From a virus, in IMG/VR virus record IMGVR_UViG_3300036790_000140, positions 1 through 31,830 of that record: a DNA stretch of 31,830 nt; one strand, 5' to 3'. Both the position numbers and the translations under genes were made by a program. The notes below the pieces were generated by a model. It did not search any database. It saw only the letters and a list, made by a program, of their open reading frames with translations, and was not told where the DNA came from. Below, in pieces: positions 21,336 through 29,755 of this stretch (positions are counted from its first letter, which is position 1; each line of letters starts with the position of its first letter).

Positions 21336-21367
21336 GATTGCCATTGTTGTTGTATACTAGAATTGAG
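21330..21367 (+). promoter_or_regulatory. Virion-operon promoter, copy 2, before the scaffold gene
   Basis: TTGCGC (21330-21335), 17-bp spacer, TATACT (21353-21358), AGAATTGAG (21359-21367). It gives scaffold and capsid genes their own start site near 21365, in keeping with high capsid demand. A small hairpin CCGGC-TTA-GCCGG lies in the leader (21384-21396). Confidence 0.75.
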
Positions 21368-21410
21368 AGAAATCCCTTTTACCCCGGCTTAGCCGGCAAC
21401 AGGAGAGACA

Positions 21411-22511
21411 ATGCCAGGAGAGATCGAGGAGGGTGTTGTGGAGTCGGCGGCTTCGGCCCCGGCTACGGGCAAGTTTGATCGGGAGGCTTTGGCTTCCCGT
21501 ATTTCCACGCAGTTTGATTCCATCATGGCGGAAGCCGATGGGACCGACGAAGCGACGGAAACGGTAGGGGAGGAAACCCCAGCCGAAGTGACCGAGGAAA
21601 CCGCTGCTGCTGCCAAGGAAACACCCGCGGCAGACGAGGCGGAAAAGCCGGCGGAGGAGAAGCCGGCCGGACAGACCGAAGCAGAGCCGGAAGCTGCGGC
21701 GAAACCTGTTGCTGAAAAGGGCAACGCCCCAACCCTTCCTGCCGCGTACCGAAGGTCATTGAAGGCGTATGAATGGACGGACGAGGAGATCGACGCCAAT
21801 CTGAAGGCGATGGGTCCGGCGTTCATTCAGACGGCTGCAAAGATTCACGCCAATCGGAACAAGGAAGTTCAGGATTGGGCGGCTGCCGGGCACGCTGCAA
21901 AGCACGCCCAGACGCAGCCGGCTGCGACTCAGACCGCCGCTGCCCCCGGATTGAAACCCGTGGATGCCGCGGCCCTGAAAAAGCAGTACGGCGATGAAGC
22001 ACTGATTGATGCGATCGTGGGTCCGGTCAATACGGCCATCGAGCAGATCAATCAGATGTTCCCGCAGGTGCAGGCGTATCAGAAGCAGAGCCAAGCGGCC
22101 CAGCTTGAAACGCTCAACCGGCAGGTGGACGGCTTTTTCGGCGGCAAGGAAATGGAGACGTACAAGGAATTGTACGGCACCGCAAACGCCACGCTGACTG
22201 AACCTCAGATGGCTGAGCGGACAAAGGTGCTGGAACTGGCGGATGCGCTGATTGTCGGAGCACGGCAGCAAAAGAGGAATCTGACGCTGGACGATGCTTT
22301 GCAAATGGCCCACGACTCAGTGACCAGCGGGGCAAAGGAACAGGTTGCCCGCGAGAAGATCGCCAAGCAGCTTCAGACCCGGCAACAGGGCATCACCCTG
22401 CGGCCCTCGGGACGGAAGCCTTCCCCAGTCGCTTCACCGGGCGGTGCCCGGAAAGACCTGGAGAAAAAGGTTTCATCCGGTCTGGCCAAAGCATTCAGCG
22501 GGGCGTCGTAA
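21411..22511 (+). CDS. Putative scaffolding protein
   Basis: A 366-residue acidic protein preceding the capsid gene. The first third is Glu/Ala/Pro-rich and disordered. Residues ~110-320 are helical and Gln-rich (INQMFPQVQAYQKQSQAAQ, LADALIVGARQQKRN), and the C-terminus is short and basic (RKDLEKKVSSGLAKAF), as in scaffolds that bind coat protein through a basic end. No protease is seen nearby. AGGAG precedes the ATG. Assigned by position and composition. Confidence 0.75.
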   Translation: MPGEIEEGVVESAASAPATGKFDREALASRISTQFDSIMAEADGTDEATETVGEETPAEVTEETAAAAKETPAADEAEKPAEEKPAGQTEAEPEAAAKPVAEKGNAPTLPAAYRRSLKAYEWTDEEIDANLKAMGPAFIQTAAKIHANRNKEVQDWAAAGHAAKHAQTQPAATQTAAAPGLKPVDAAALKKQYGDEALIDAIVGPVNTAIEQINQMFPQVQAYQKQSQAAQLETLNRQVDGFFGGKEMETYKELYGTANATLTEPQMAERTKVLELADALIVGARQQKRNLTLDDALQMAHDSVTSGAKEQVAREKIAKQLQTRQQGITLRPSGRKPSPVASPGGARKDLEKKVSSGLAKAFSGAS

Positions 22512-22535
22512 CGCGGGCCAAACGAGGAAATCAAC

Positions 22536-23654
22536 ATGGGCGTCGATGCAAGTGCATTGTCTGACCTTCTCGCCACCACCCTTCGGGATTTGCCGAAGGG
22601 TGACTTTGAAGTGATGTGGGATTCGCAGGATTATATTTTCTGCCGAATCTATCAAGAGTCCAAGCGGAAGATCGACGGCGGCACGTCGATCCAGCGTAAC
22701 GTGATTCTCGACCGTCATGGCCGAGCGCGCTATCGCCGTCTTTACGATACCGATCAGCCGACCGTGGATCAGAGCCAGTTCCAGATCAACGTCCCCTGGA
22801 CGCAGATCGGGACCGACTATTCATGGGACGTGGTTGAAATTCTGCGGAACAAAAACTCCGCCAAGGGCTTCATTGATCTGCTGGAATCCCGGCGCGTCGA
22901 GCGCATGTGGGACTTGGCCGAACTGATCGAAACCCGCGGCTGGAGCACGCCGACTTCCAGCACGGACACGCTGTATCCCTACGGCATTCCGTACTACATC
23001 AACTTCCTGAACAACGGCGTGAGCAACGGCGGATTCCTGGGCCAGACCATTCGCTATCAGAATGGCACGACCGGGACGGTTTGCGCGGGCATCGACGGTG
23101 CCGCGGAACCGAAGTGGAACAATTACGCTGATACCTACAACCGGATCGACAACCAGCTTCTCCGCAAGATGCGGTCCGCTGTTCGTCGTACCCGTTTCCG
23201 TCCGGCCCCCAACGTCCAGAAACCCGGCAACGATGCGGTCGGCAAGCTGATCGAGTTGTACGCCGCGGATGACGTTGTGACCGAAATGGAAGATTTGTCG
23301 GATAAGCGTGATGACAACAGCCAGCCGCAGGACTTGGCCGGCAAGATGCTTCACAGCTTCGACGGCGTGACGCACTTCAACCGGATGCCCCTGCGGTACG
23401 TTCCGCAGTTGGATGGCCTGAGCGTCACCGCGGGCGGCGGCGAAGCCTTCACCCCGAATCCCATTTACTGCATCGACTGGAGCAAACTCCAGCCTGTCGT
23501 GCAGGATGGATACTGGATGGAGGAATCCAAGCCGATGGTCGATCGTGGTCAGCACACCACGTTCACCGTGTTCCTCGACGGTTCGCACAACAACCTGTGC
23601 ATCAACCGCCGAACCGCGGGCTGGGTCATGCACAACACGATCCCGTCCAACTAA
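22536..23654 (+). CDS. Major capsid protein
   Basis: A 372-residue protein between scaffold and head-tail genes. An N-terminal helix (LSDLLATTLRDLPKG) is followed by an E-loop-like region (RYRRLYDTDQPTVDQSQFQINVPWTQIG), a long spine helix (NSAKGFIDLLESRRVERMWDL) and a closing beta region (TTFTVFLDGSHNNLCINRR). The order fits an HK97-fold coat protein. GAGG lies before the ATG. A weak hairpin (AATCGG/CCGATT) follows the stop. Confidence 0.82.
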   Translation: MGVDASALSDLLATTLRDLPKGDFEVMWDSQDYIFCRIYQESKRKIDGGTSIQRNVILDRHGRARYRRLYDTDQPTVDQSQFQINVPWTQIGTDYSWDVVEILRNKNSAKGFIDLLESRRVERMWDLAELIETRGWSTPTSSTDTLYPYGIPYYINFLNNGVSNGGFLGQTIRYQNGTTGTVCAGIDGAAEPKWNNYADTYNRIDNQLLRKMRSAVRRTRFRPAPNVQKPGNDAVGKLIELYAADDVVTEMEDLSDKRDDNSQPQDLAGKMLHSFDGVTHFNRMPLRYVPQLDGLSVTAGGGEAFTPNPIYCIDWSKLQPVVQDGYWMEESKPMVDRGQHTTFTVFLDGSHNNLCINRRTAGWVMHNTIPSN

Positions 23655-23710
23655 TCGGGTCAATACCGATTGGCTCGATTGGTCTGGTTTTACTTTAGGG
23701 AGAAACAGTC

Positions 23711-24658
23711 ATGGGATATGGAATCATTGGGTATTCTGTAGCGTCGTCCCCCAACCAGCCGTCCGGCTCGGTGTGGGGCGACCAGTCCGCCTTCGAGGTG
23801 AGCGACGAAGGCACGGGGTACTATTCGTACCTGGACTTCAAAGCCACGTTGCCCACCGTGGCGACGGGTAACGTCGTTCTGACCAACAGCGGCACGCTGG
23901 CTTACAACAGCAGCTTCGATAGCGTGGCAACACTGACCAGCGGTTCGACCGCGGACAATGATGCTTCGCTGTACACACGGCCGCTTGGACCCATCACGCT
24001 GAACAGCGGGAAAAAGGTCTGGTTTGAAGCCAACATCGGCTTGCAGAACATCACCACCGCCAAGGGTGTGTTCATCGGGCTGGCGAACCTCGCCTCGCTC
24101 GGTGCCGGACTCCTGATCGCCGCAGCGTCGGCGACGAAGAACAGCAACACCATCGGCACCGCCAGCGGCGATCAATCGTTCGTTGGTTTCTGGATGCACG
24201 GCGATGCCCTCACCGATTTCGATATCGTGTGGGCGAACACCATCACCACGGCCCTGACCCCCAGCACGATTGTCGCCCCCGGCACATCGGCGACGGGCGG
24301 CGGTGTTGTGGTGGCCGGCGTCCTGGCTTCCAGTCAGACCAGCAACACCCCCAACCCGGCGAACCTGAACTATGCCGCCGGGGCGACGATCCCCGCCGCG
24401 ATGATCGTGGACACGACTTCGCCCTCGCAGGCGAATCTGGTCGCGGGCACGCAGGGATTCGTCAAGTTTGGCATCCGCTTCGATGGCAATCAGTACATTT
24501 ACTTCTACGTGAATGGCCTGCAAGTTGCCAAGCTGCAAGTCACCTCATCCTTCGATGCGGTGAGCAGCTTCGCGGGCATCGTTCAAGTTGTCGCCGGCAC
24601 CAACGCCGTCGAGAAGCTGGACGTGTCCTGGCTGCGGGCCGCGGCCAAGGTTGCCTAA
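23711..24658 (+). CDS. Capsid-associated beta-rich protein (decoration or lectin-like)
   Basis: A 315-residue, Gly/Ser/Thr/Ala-rich protein, almost all strand-forming. The pattern KVWFEANIGLQNI, FVGFWMHGD and FVKFGIRFDGNQYIYFYVNGLQVAKLQ resembles concanavalin/lectin-like jelly rolls seen in virion surface proteins. It follows the capsid gene, has GGGAG before its ATG and ends at a strong terminator, so it is probably made in large amount along with the coat. Confidence 0.65.
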   Translation: MGYGIIGYSVASSPNQPSGSVWGDQSAFEVSDEGTGYYSYLDFKATLPTVATGNVVLTNSGTLAYNSSFDSVATLTSGSTADNDASLYTRPLGPITLNSGKKVWFEANIGLQNITTAKGVFIGLANLASLGAGLLIAAASATKNSNTIGTASGDQSFVGFWMHGDALTDFDIVWANTITTALTPSTIVAPGTSATGGGVVVAGVLASSQTSNTPNPANLNYAAGATIPAAMIVDTTSPSQANLVAGTQGFVKFGIRFDGNQYIYFYVNGLQVAKLQVTSSFDAVSSFAGIVQVVAGTNAVEKLDVSWLRAAAKVA

Positions 24659-24676
24659 CGTCTGATGCAGATTCAC

Positions 24677-24713
24677 GGGTGGGTGAGCCTAACCGCTCAC
24701 TCACCCCTTTTTC
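24677..24713 (+). terminator. Strong intrinsic terminator after the capsid-associated gene
   Basis: GGGTGGGTGAGC (24677-24688), loop CTAACC, GCTCACTCACCC (24695-24706): a 12-bp stem with one G-U pair, followed by CTTTTTC. It would end the capsid transcript 18 bases after the stop codon; no new promoter is seen before the next gene. Confidence 0.82.
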
Positions 24714-24724
24714 CGGGTGACTGA

Positions 24725-26185
24725 ATGGCCGATCCAAATTTACCACTCGTCACGTATCCGATTTCCGAGCCGACTTCCTCGCTGACCTTCCAGGACTTGA
24801 TCCAAGAAGTCGCCCTGAAGATCGGCTGTTCTTCGTATGGGGCGGACGGCACCGGAGCGCCGGCGATCCCCACCGATACACATGATCTCACGCTCTGCCA
24901 GCGGATCGTCAACAAGGCCATCCGCATGTTCATCGTCGATGGTCCGGCCCCGAGCGGCTGGCGCTGGCTCAACGTGATTGCTCAGACCGATCTCTGGCCG
25001 CAGATCGCCTACGATCCGACCGGGCAAACCTACGTCACGGCTTCGTACAACGCCGGACCCAATACCACCACGCTGACACTGGTGACGCCGGCCGTCGCTC
25101 CCGAGCCCTCCACCGTTCCGCCGTTTTATGTTCCGTCGTTTTTCTCGTCGATGGAACTGCGGCAAATCTGGTTGAATGGAAATCCTCCGACCAATACGCC
25201 GGGCTGGTGGCTTCCGGTGGACGAACAAACGCCGGGAACGGCCATCACCCTGGCGTCTTTGACTTCCAGCAGCACCACGGCGACGGCGACCACTTCCTCG
25301 CCGCATGGTTTCAGCAATGGCAACTCGGTCACGATCTATGGCGCGAGCCAGACACCGTACAACGGGCTGTTCACTGTCACCGTTACATCGGCCACCACGT
25401 TCACCTACACGATGAACACCACGGCCACCAGTCCGGCAACAGGAGCGATCTTCGCGGTCCTGGGTGATTATCGCCTGGGCACCGCCTTCACGATCCTCTC
25501 GTACCTGTCGCCCACGCAAATTCTCGTGGACGGCAACGCGACCAATCAGGGTTTCCCCACCAATATTCCGATTGCCTTCGCGGCCAACGGCGACTACACG
25601 CTGCCGGCCAACTTCAGCGGTCAGTATACCGGGGCGATTACGTATGTCGCCAACACCAATCGCGGCATGATCCTTTCCTGGACCGACGAGGCCAGCATCC
25701 GCGAGCGCCGGCAGAATTACAATGTCGAATCGGGCACGCCTTACTGGGCCGCGGTTCGGCTCATGCCCACGCCGTCGTACCAGATTCTCACCAACGCTTC
25801 CGGTCTGATGACCCCGCGGCGTCGGTGGGAACTGATGACGTGGCGGATCAGCAGCGAATTCCTCTCGGTGATTTTCCCGTACTCGCTGGCGTTCAACAAT
25901 CTCGTCAACCTCACCGATCTTTCACCGGCGCCTTTCAGTCACGACGAAGCGATCTTGTCCGCGTGCAAGGCGGTGGCGGAGAAGGAAGTCGAGGATACCT
26001 ACGGGCCGGATTGGGATTACTACCGCAACGTGGCGCTGGTGAATTCCAAACGGATCGACGCCGCCAGCGCCCCCAAACGTCTCGGCTACTTCGGCAATCC
26101 CTATAGCGGGCAGTGGCCCAACATCAAACAGTTCCGCGATTCCCTGTACCAACGTCCGACCGTGCCGGTGTTCGGCCAGTCGTAA
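24725..26185 (+). CDS. Head-tail adaptor (tail tubular A-like) with an inserted beta domain
   Basis: A 486-residue protein. The N-terminal part (SLTFQDLIQEVALKIG, CQRIVNKAIRMFIVDG) and the C-terminal part (ILSACKAVAEKEVEDTYGPDWDYYRNVALVNSKR) are helical, as in adaptors that dock below the portal of short-tailed phages. Residues ~173-246 are an inserted beta-sandwich-like domain (SPHGFSNGNSVTIYG, TPYNGLFTVTV), the 'FCCH-like' repeat of tail proteins. The same domain appears in the protein at 27917-29755. Function is by context and fold pattern. Confidence 0.7.
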   Translation: MADPNLPLVTYPISEPTSSLTFQDLIQEVALKIGCSSYGADGTGAPAIPTDTHDLTLCQRIVNKAIRMFIVDGPAPSGWRWLNVIAQTDLWPQIAYDPTGQTYVTASYNAGPNTTTLTLVTPAVAPEPSTVPPFYVPSFFSSMELRQIWLNGNPPTNTPGWWLPVDEQTPGTAITLASLTSSSTTATATTSSPHGFSNGNSVTIYGASQTPYNGLFTVTVTSATTFTYTMNTTATSPATGAIFAVLGDYRLGTAFTILSYLSPTQILVDGNATNQGFPTNIPIAFAANGDYTLPANFSGQYTGAITYVANTNRGMILSWTDEASIRERRQNYNVESGTPYWAAVRLMPTPSYQILTNASGLMTPRRRWELMTWRISSEFLSVIFPYSLAFNNLVNLTDLSPAPFSHDEAILSACKAVAEKEVEDTYGPDWDYYRNVALVNSKRIDAASAPKRLGYFGNPYSGQWPNIKQFRDSLYQRPTVPVFGQS

Positions 26186-26227
26186 TTTTCTTTTAGCTTC
26201 GCTCCGTGCGATAGCAGAGAGGCTTCC

Positions 26228-27013
26228 ATGCGTTTCAGTTTGGACAATTTTCTGTACGGCATCAAGCAGATCGTCACCGGCGTCAACAAGACGGTGAACA
26301 CGACCGGCACCGCCAATGCGGCGGACGGCGGCATCAAGCGGGATGTGTTCTTCCCCCCGAATGAAATCACCAATTCGGCAGCCACCTTCCCGGCCATCAC
26401 CAACAACACCGCGGGCACCGCGACGACCACCTGGGCGGCGCTCACCGGCACCTATGCGACGGATGTGGCGGAATTCCGAAACATCCTCTCACAAATCGCT
26501 TTGCAGTTGAACGCGCTCAATCTGTCCAACGGCACCACCGACACCGGCGCGATTCCCACCTTCGTCGTGGCCTCTGGCACCAACCCGACCGTGGGTATCG
26601 TCAGCTTTATCGTTCCGCGTGATTACGACGAGGCGAGCGACAACTTCAAACTCCGCATCCCGATCTATCTGGCGAATGCGGATTCCACCATCACCCTCAC
26701 CGGCACGCCGACCACGCAGCCTAATGGCGGCACGGCCACCACCGGCACGCTGGTTTCGGCCACGCTTCCGTTCTCGACCGCGACCGTCGATCTGTCCAAG
26801 ACGCTGCAAGTCGTGGAACTGAATCTCTCCGGGCTCGGTCTGGTCCGCGATGAAACGATTGCGGTGGCCCTGGCGATCGCCGGCACCACCACCGGCAACA
26901 CCTACATCCTGGGCTACGACGTGCATTACGATTCCACCATCGTCAGCTACAACGAGTCCGACACCACCGGGACCGATGGCACGCTGGCCCAGGACGGCAA
27001 CCCGCTTCGATAA
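26228..27013 (+). CDS. Virion protein, 261 aa
   Basis: Not recognised by family. A short helical start (MRFSLDNFLYGIKQIVTGVN) is followed by a beta-rich body with VGIVSFIVPRDYDEASDNFKLRIPIYLANADS and ALAIAGTTTGNTYILGYDVHYDSTIV. Composition (Thr/Gly/Ala) suits a tail or appendage protein. AGAGG is upstream of the ATG; a terminator follows. Confidence 0.62.
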   Translation: MRFSLDNFLYGIKQIVTGVNKTVNTTGTANAADGGIKRDVFFPPNEITNSAATFPAITNNTAGTATTTWAALTGTYATDVAEFRNILSQIALQLNALNLSNGTTDTGAIPTFVVASGTNPTVGIVSFIVPRDYDEASDNFKLRIPIYLANADSTITLTGTPTTQPNGGTATTGTLVSATLPFSTATVDLSKTLQVVELNLSGLGLVRDETIAVALAIAGTTTGNTYILGYDVHYDSTIVSYNESDTTGTDGTLAQDGNPLR

Positions 27014-27033
27014 GTCGTCTGTTTCACAAAGCG

Positions 27034-27068
27034 ACTCTCTCCCGTTTCACCGCGGGAGAGAGTTTTTT
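27034..27068 (+). terminator. Perfect 11-bp terminator hairpin directly before a gene start
   Basis: ACTCTCTCCCG (27034-27044), loop TTTCACCG, CGGGAGAGAGT (27053-27063), then TTTTT. The gene ATG follows three bases after the T-run. The right arm holds the only good ribosome site (GGGAGAG), so the hairpin would both end transcription and hide translation starts. Confidence 0.85.
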
Positions 27069-27071
27069 ATC

Positions 27072-27920
27072 ATGCCCAAGACGCCCATCCCCATCACGTC
27101 GCCGATCAAGGGCATCAGCCGCGTCATGTCACGCGAGCAGCAGCCGGACGGCACCTGCTGGGATGCGCTGAACGTGATGCCTTACGATCTGTTTGGCCGG
27201 GCTCGCGTCAGCCAACGCTTCGGCATCAGCAAGCTGTATAGCGCCCAGATCGGCGACGGCAGCCCGATCCAAGGCGTGATTGCCCCGGCAAGCATCATCT
27301 ACCCCGGCCAGACCTTCAGTGTCCCGCTGAATGGCCTGACCACGTTGGACGGCTGGCCCGGCTCGACGTTTACCTTTCCTGGCCCCTTCGGTCCCTTCGG
27401 CTCGACGGCTTCGCCTTCGGCCTTCACCACGCTGGGCAACTGGGTGTGGGATTTCAAAGTAACGGGGAATATGGGCGTGGCTTCCGATCCAGGATCAGGA
27501 GCGATCGGCACCATGCTCGCGTACACGCCGCTTGGCCCCAGCAGCGGCCCCGGCAACCTCGATAACCTGATTTTCCTGGTGAACGTCAACGGTTCCTTCA
27601 CCGGCAGTTCGGTCTATGAACAGACCGCCGATGTCGGCATCTTCCAGGGCGATCCCGCGGCCAGTTCCTCGTCGTGGCGGAATCTCCTGATTGGTGTCAC
27701 GGGTTCCCTGCAAACGATTCAAACGGGCGCGGCCTGGGAATTTTCCATAACGATCTTCCCGACCGGCAATGTGCAGATCGCGGACCTGACCGACTCCACA
27801 AAGGGCGGCGTGGGAGCGGTCACAGGATTTACGATTGATAAGATGCCGACCCTCAACATCTCTTCCATTTCCTCGGTGTCAGGGGCGCATGTTTCCTTTA
27901 CCTCAATGAAGGTCGAATGA
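27072..27920 (+). CDS. Tail nozzle N-terminal-like protein with lectin-like insert
   Basis: A 282-residue protein starting MPKTPIPITSPIKGISRVMS. The opening (EQQPDGTCWDALNVMPYDL, then FGRARVSQRFGISKLY) is the typical start of nozzle or stabilisation proteins of podoviruses. The rest is a beta-rich domain (WVWDFKVTGNMGVASDPG, WEFSITIFPTGNVQIADL) like a jelly roll. The gene ends in an ATGA overlap with the next gene, which looks like the propeller half of the same protein type. Its start is fixed by the terminator immediately upstream. Confidence 0.65.
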   Translation: MPKTPIPITSPIKGISRVMSREQQPDGTCWDALNVMPYDLFGRARVSQRFGISKLYSAQIGDGSPIQGVIAPASIIYPGQTFSVPLNGLTTLDGWPGSTFTFPGPFGPFGSTASPSAFTTLGNWVWDFKVTGNMGVASDPGSGAIGTMLAYTPLGPSSGPGNLDNLIFLVNVNGSFTGSSVYEQTADVGIFQGDPAASSSSWRNLLIGVTGSLQTIQTGAAWEFSITIFPTGNVQIADLTDSTKGGVGAVTGFTIDKMPTLNISSISSVSGAHVSFTSMKVE

Positions 27921-29755
27921 GCACCGGCGTTTCATTATCCCTCACGGCAACCACCGGCCCGCAGTATGTCACGCCCGTTATCGCGGCGTGCAATGGTTTC
28001 GTTTACATCGGTCAGCCGATCGGCGACACCATTGGCGAAGCCGGCAATCAGGGATCGGCCCCGCTCGTCAGCAATCTGCCGGTGTCCATGTGCTTCCTCA
28101 ACCTGACGATCTTCATGGTGGACGGCACGCACATTGTCACGCTGCCCCTGGCGACGGGGAACGTGACGCCCTACACCAACAGCCAGAGCGCGACACTGGT
28201 ATCTACCGGCAGCACATCGCCCTTCCTCGCCACCGCGACCGTGGACAACACGGATATCTATACCAGCGGCCAAACAATCCTGATCTCCGGTGCAGACCAG
28301 ACCGCCTACAACGGCGAATTTGAAATCACTGTCACCTCACCGACGACGTTCACCTACGAGATCATCGCCGTCAGCGCCCCGACGACACCCGCCACCGGCA
28401 CCATCACGGTCGGCAATATCCTGGGGACCGCCCCCACCAACTGTTCTCTCTGTTGCAACTGGCGCGGACGATTGGTACTGGCCGGCGACTCGGGCAATCC
28501 ACAAAACTTCTACATGGCTCGCGTCGGCACGCCAACCGATTGGGATTACTCGCAGACCGATCCCGCGGCGGCGGTGGCCGGCAACCTCTCGACCAGCGGC
28601 CAGATCGGGGCGGCGATCATCGCGTTGATTCCGTACACCGATGACTACATGCTGATCCAGACCGCGGATTCCATGTGGATGCTCGAAGGCGATCCGGCGG
28701 ACGGCGGAACGATCGTTCGCGTGGCTCAGAACATGGGCGGCATCGGGCCAAACGCCTGGACCCAGGACGCCAGCGCGATTCTGTACTTCATCGCCCAGGG
28801 CGGCATGTATCAACTTCGCCCGGTCTGGGAAATGTTCCAACCGCCGCAGTTGATGACGGGCGGGAACTACGATCAATATTTCCAGGGCCTCAACTACTCC
28901 GATCAGATTTCGATGGTGTTTGATCCTGACAAGCACTACATCTATTTCTTCGACACCCCCGGCGACGGCACCACGGCCGGCACGCATCTGGTTCACGACA
29001 TGCGAAACGGCGGACTCTGGCCCCAGCAGTTCCCGGCCAACATCGGACCGACCGTGACGCTCGCGTACAACCCCACCGGCAGCGGTGTGGATCGTGTGAT
29101 TGTTCTCGGTGGACAGGATGGCTATCTCCGTAAGCTGGACCCCTCCGCTCTCGATGATGACGGCACCGCCATCGACGCCAGCATTGTGCTTGGGCCGTTC
29201 CATCCGACGCCGGAAGCCAGTCTGCTCGGCGCTGTGACGATTGATATGGGCGAAGTGCCCAGCGCCCTGGCCGGGTCCGCTCCGGTGCAGGTGACAGGGG
29301 AAACGCCCAGCGGGACCATCGACGGCAGCAATGCAACGTTCACGCTGGCCGAAACGCCGATCGAGGATACGCAGGAAATTTTCCTGGATGGCACGCGGCT
29401 GGACTCCGTGGATGATTATGTCCTGACCGCCAACTCCCTGGAATTGAATGATGCCCCGGCCGCAGGGTCCACGCTGCTGGCCAACTACCAGTATCTCGGC
29501 GATCCGGCGAACCCCTGGAACGCGGTCGCTTCGATGTTTGCTGGGCCGGATGCGTACTCGGTCACGGAGGGACTGGCCCACAATCAGGCGGTCATTTCCA
29601 TGACGCTGGAGCGCCGGCAGAAAACCATGCGGCAGCGGATGCGGGGCGGCTGGTTCAGCCTGATGATCGCCAACGATCAACTCGATACATTCTTCAGTTT
29701 TGAATCGGCCACGCTGGAATTCATGCCGGCCGGGCGTAACCGGGAGCGGCGATAA
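27917..29755 (+). CDS. Tail nozzle/stabilisation-like beta-propeller protein
   Basis: A 612-residue protein, coupled to the upstream gene (ATGA). Residues 91-166 are an FCCH-like beta domain shared with the adaptor. Residues ~175-420 are propeller blades (CNWRGRLVLAGDSGNPQNFYMA, ALIPYTDDYMLIQTADSMWMLEGDP, YIYFFDTPGD) as in tail tubular B/stabilisation proteins that close the tail tip and guide DNA out. Residues ~455-520 hold another strand-rich insert (SNATFTLAETPIEDTQEIFLDG). The end (RRQKTMRQRMRGGWFSLMIAN) is basic. Confidence 0.75.
   Translation: MSTGVSLSLTATTGPQYVTPVIAACNGFVYIGQPIGDTIGEAGNQGSAPLVSNLPVSMCFLNLTIFMVDGTHIVTLPLATGNVTPYTNSQSATLVSTGSTSPFLATATVDNTDIYTSGQTILISGADQTAYNGEFEITVTSPTTFTYEIIAVSAPTTPATGTITVGNILGTAPTNCSLCCNWRGRLVLAGDSGNPQNFYMARVGTPTDWDYSQTDPAAAVAGNLSTSGQIGAAIIALIPYTDDYMLIQTADSMWMLEGDPADGGTIVRVAQNMGGIGPNAWTQDASAILYFIAQGGMYQLRPVWEMFQPPQLMTGGNYDQYFQGLNYSDQISMVFDPDKHYIYFFDTPGDGTTAGTHLVHDMRNGGLWPQQFPANIGPTVTLAYNPTGSGVDRVIVLGGQDGYLRKLDPSALDDDGTAIDASIVLGPFHPTPEASLLGAVTIDMGEVPSALAGSAPVQVTGETPSGTIDGSNATFTLAETPIEDTQEIFLDGTRLDSVDDYVLTANSLELNDAPAAGSTLLANYQYLGDPANPWNAVASMFAGPDAYSVTEGLAHNQAVISMTLERRQKTMRQRMRGGWFSLMIANDQLDTFFSFESATLEFMPAGRNRERR

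Noticed and set aside
28337-29680. 447-codon leftward frame opposite the nozzle-like gene
   Set aside because: Antisense shadow with the same Arg/His/Gly-rich composition as others; the + strand frame has propeller patterns and operon coupling.
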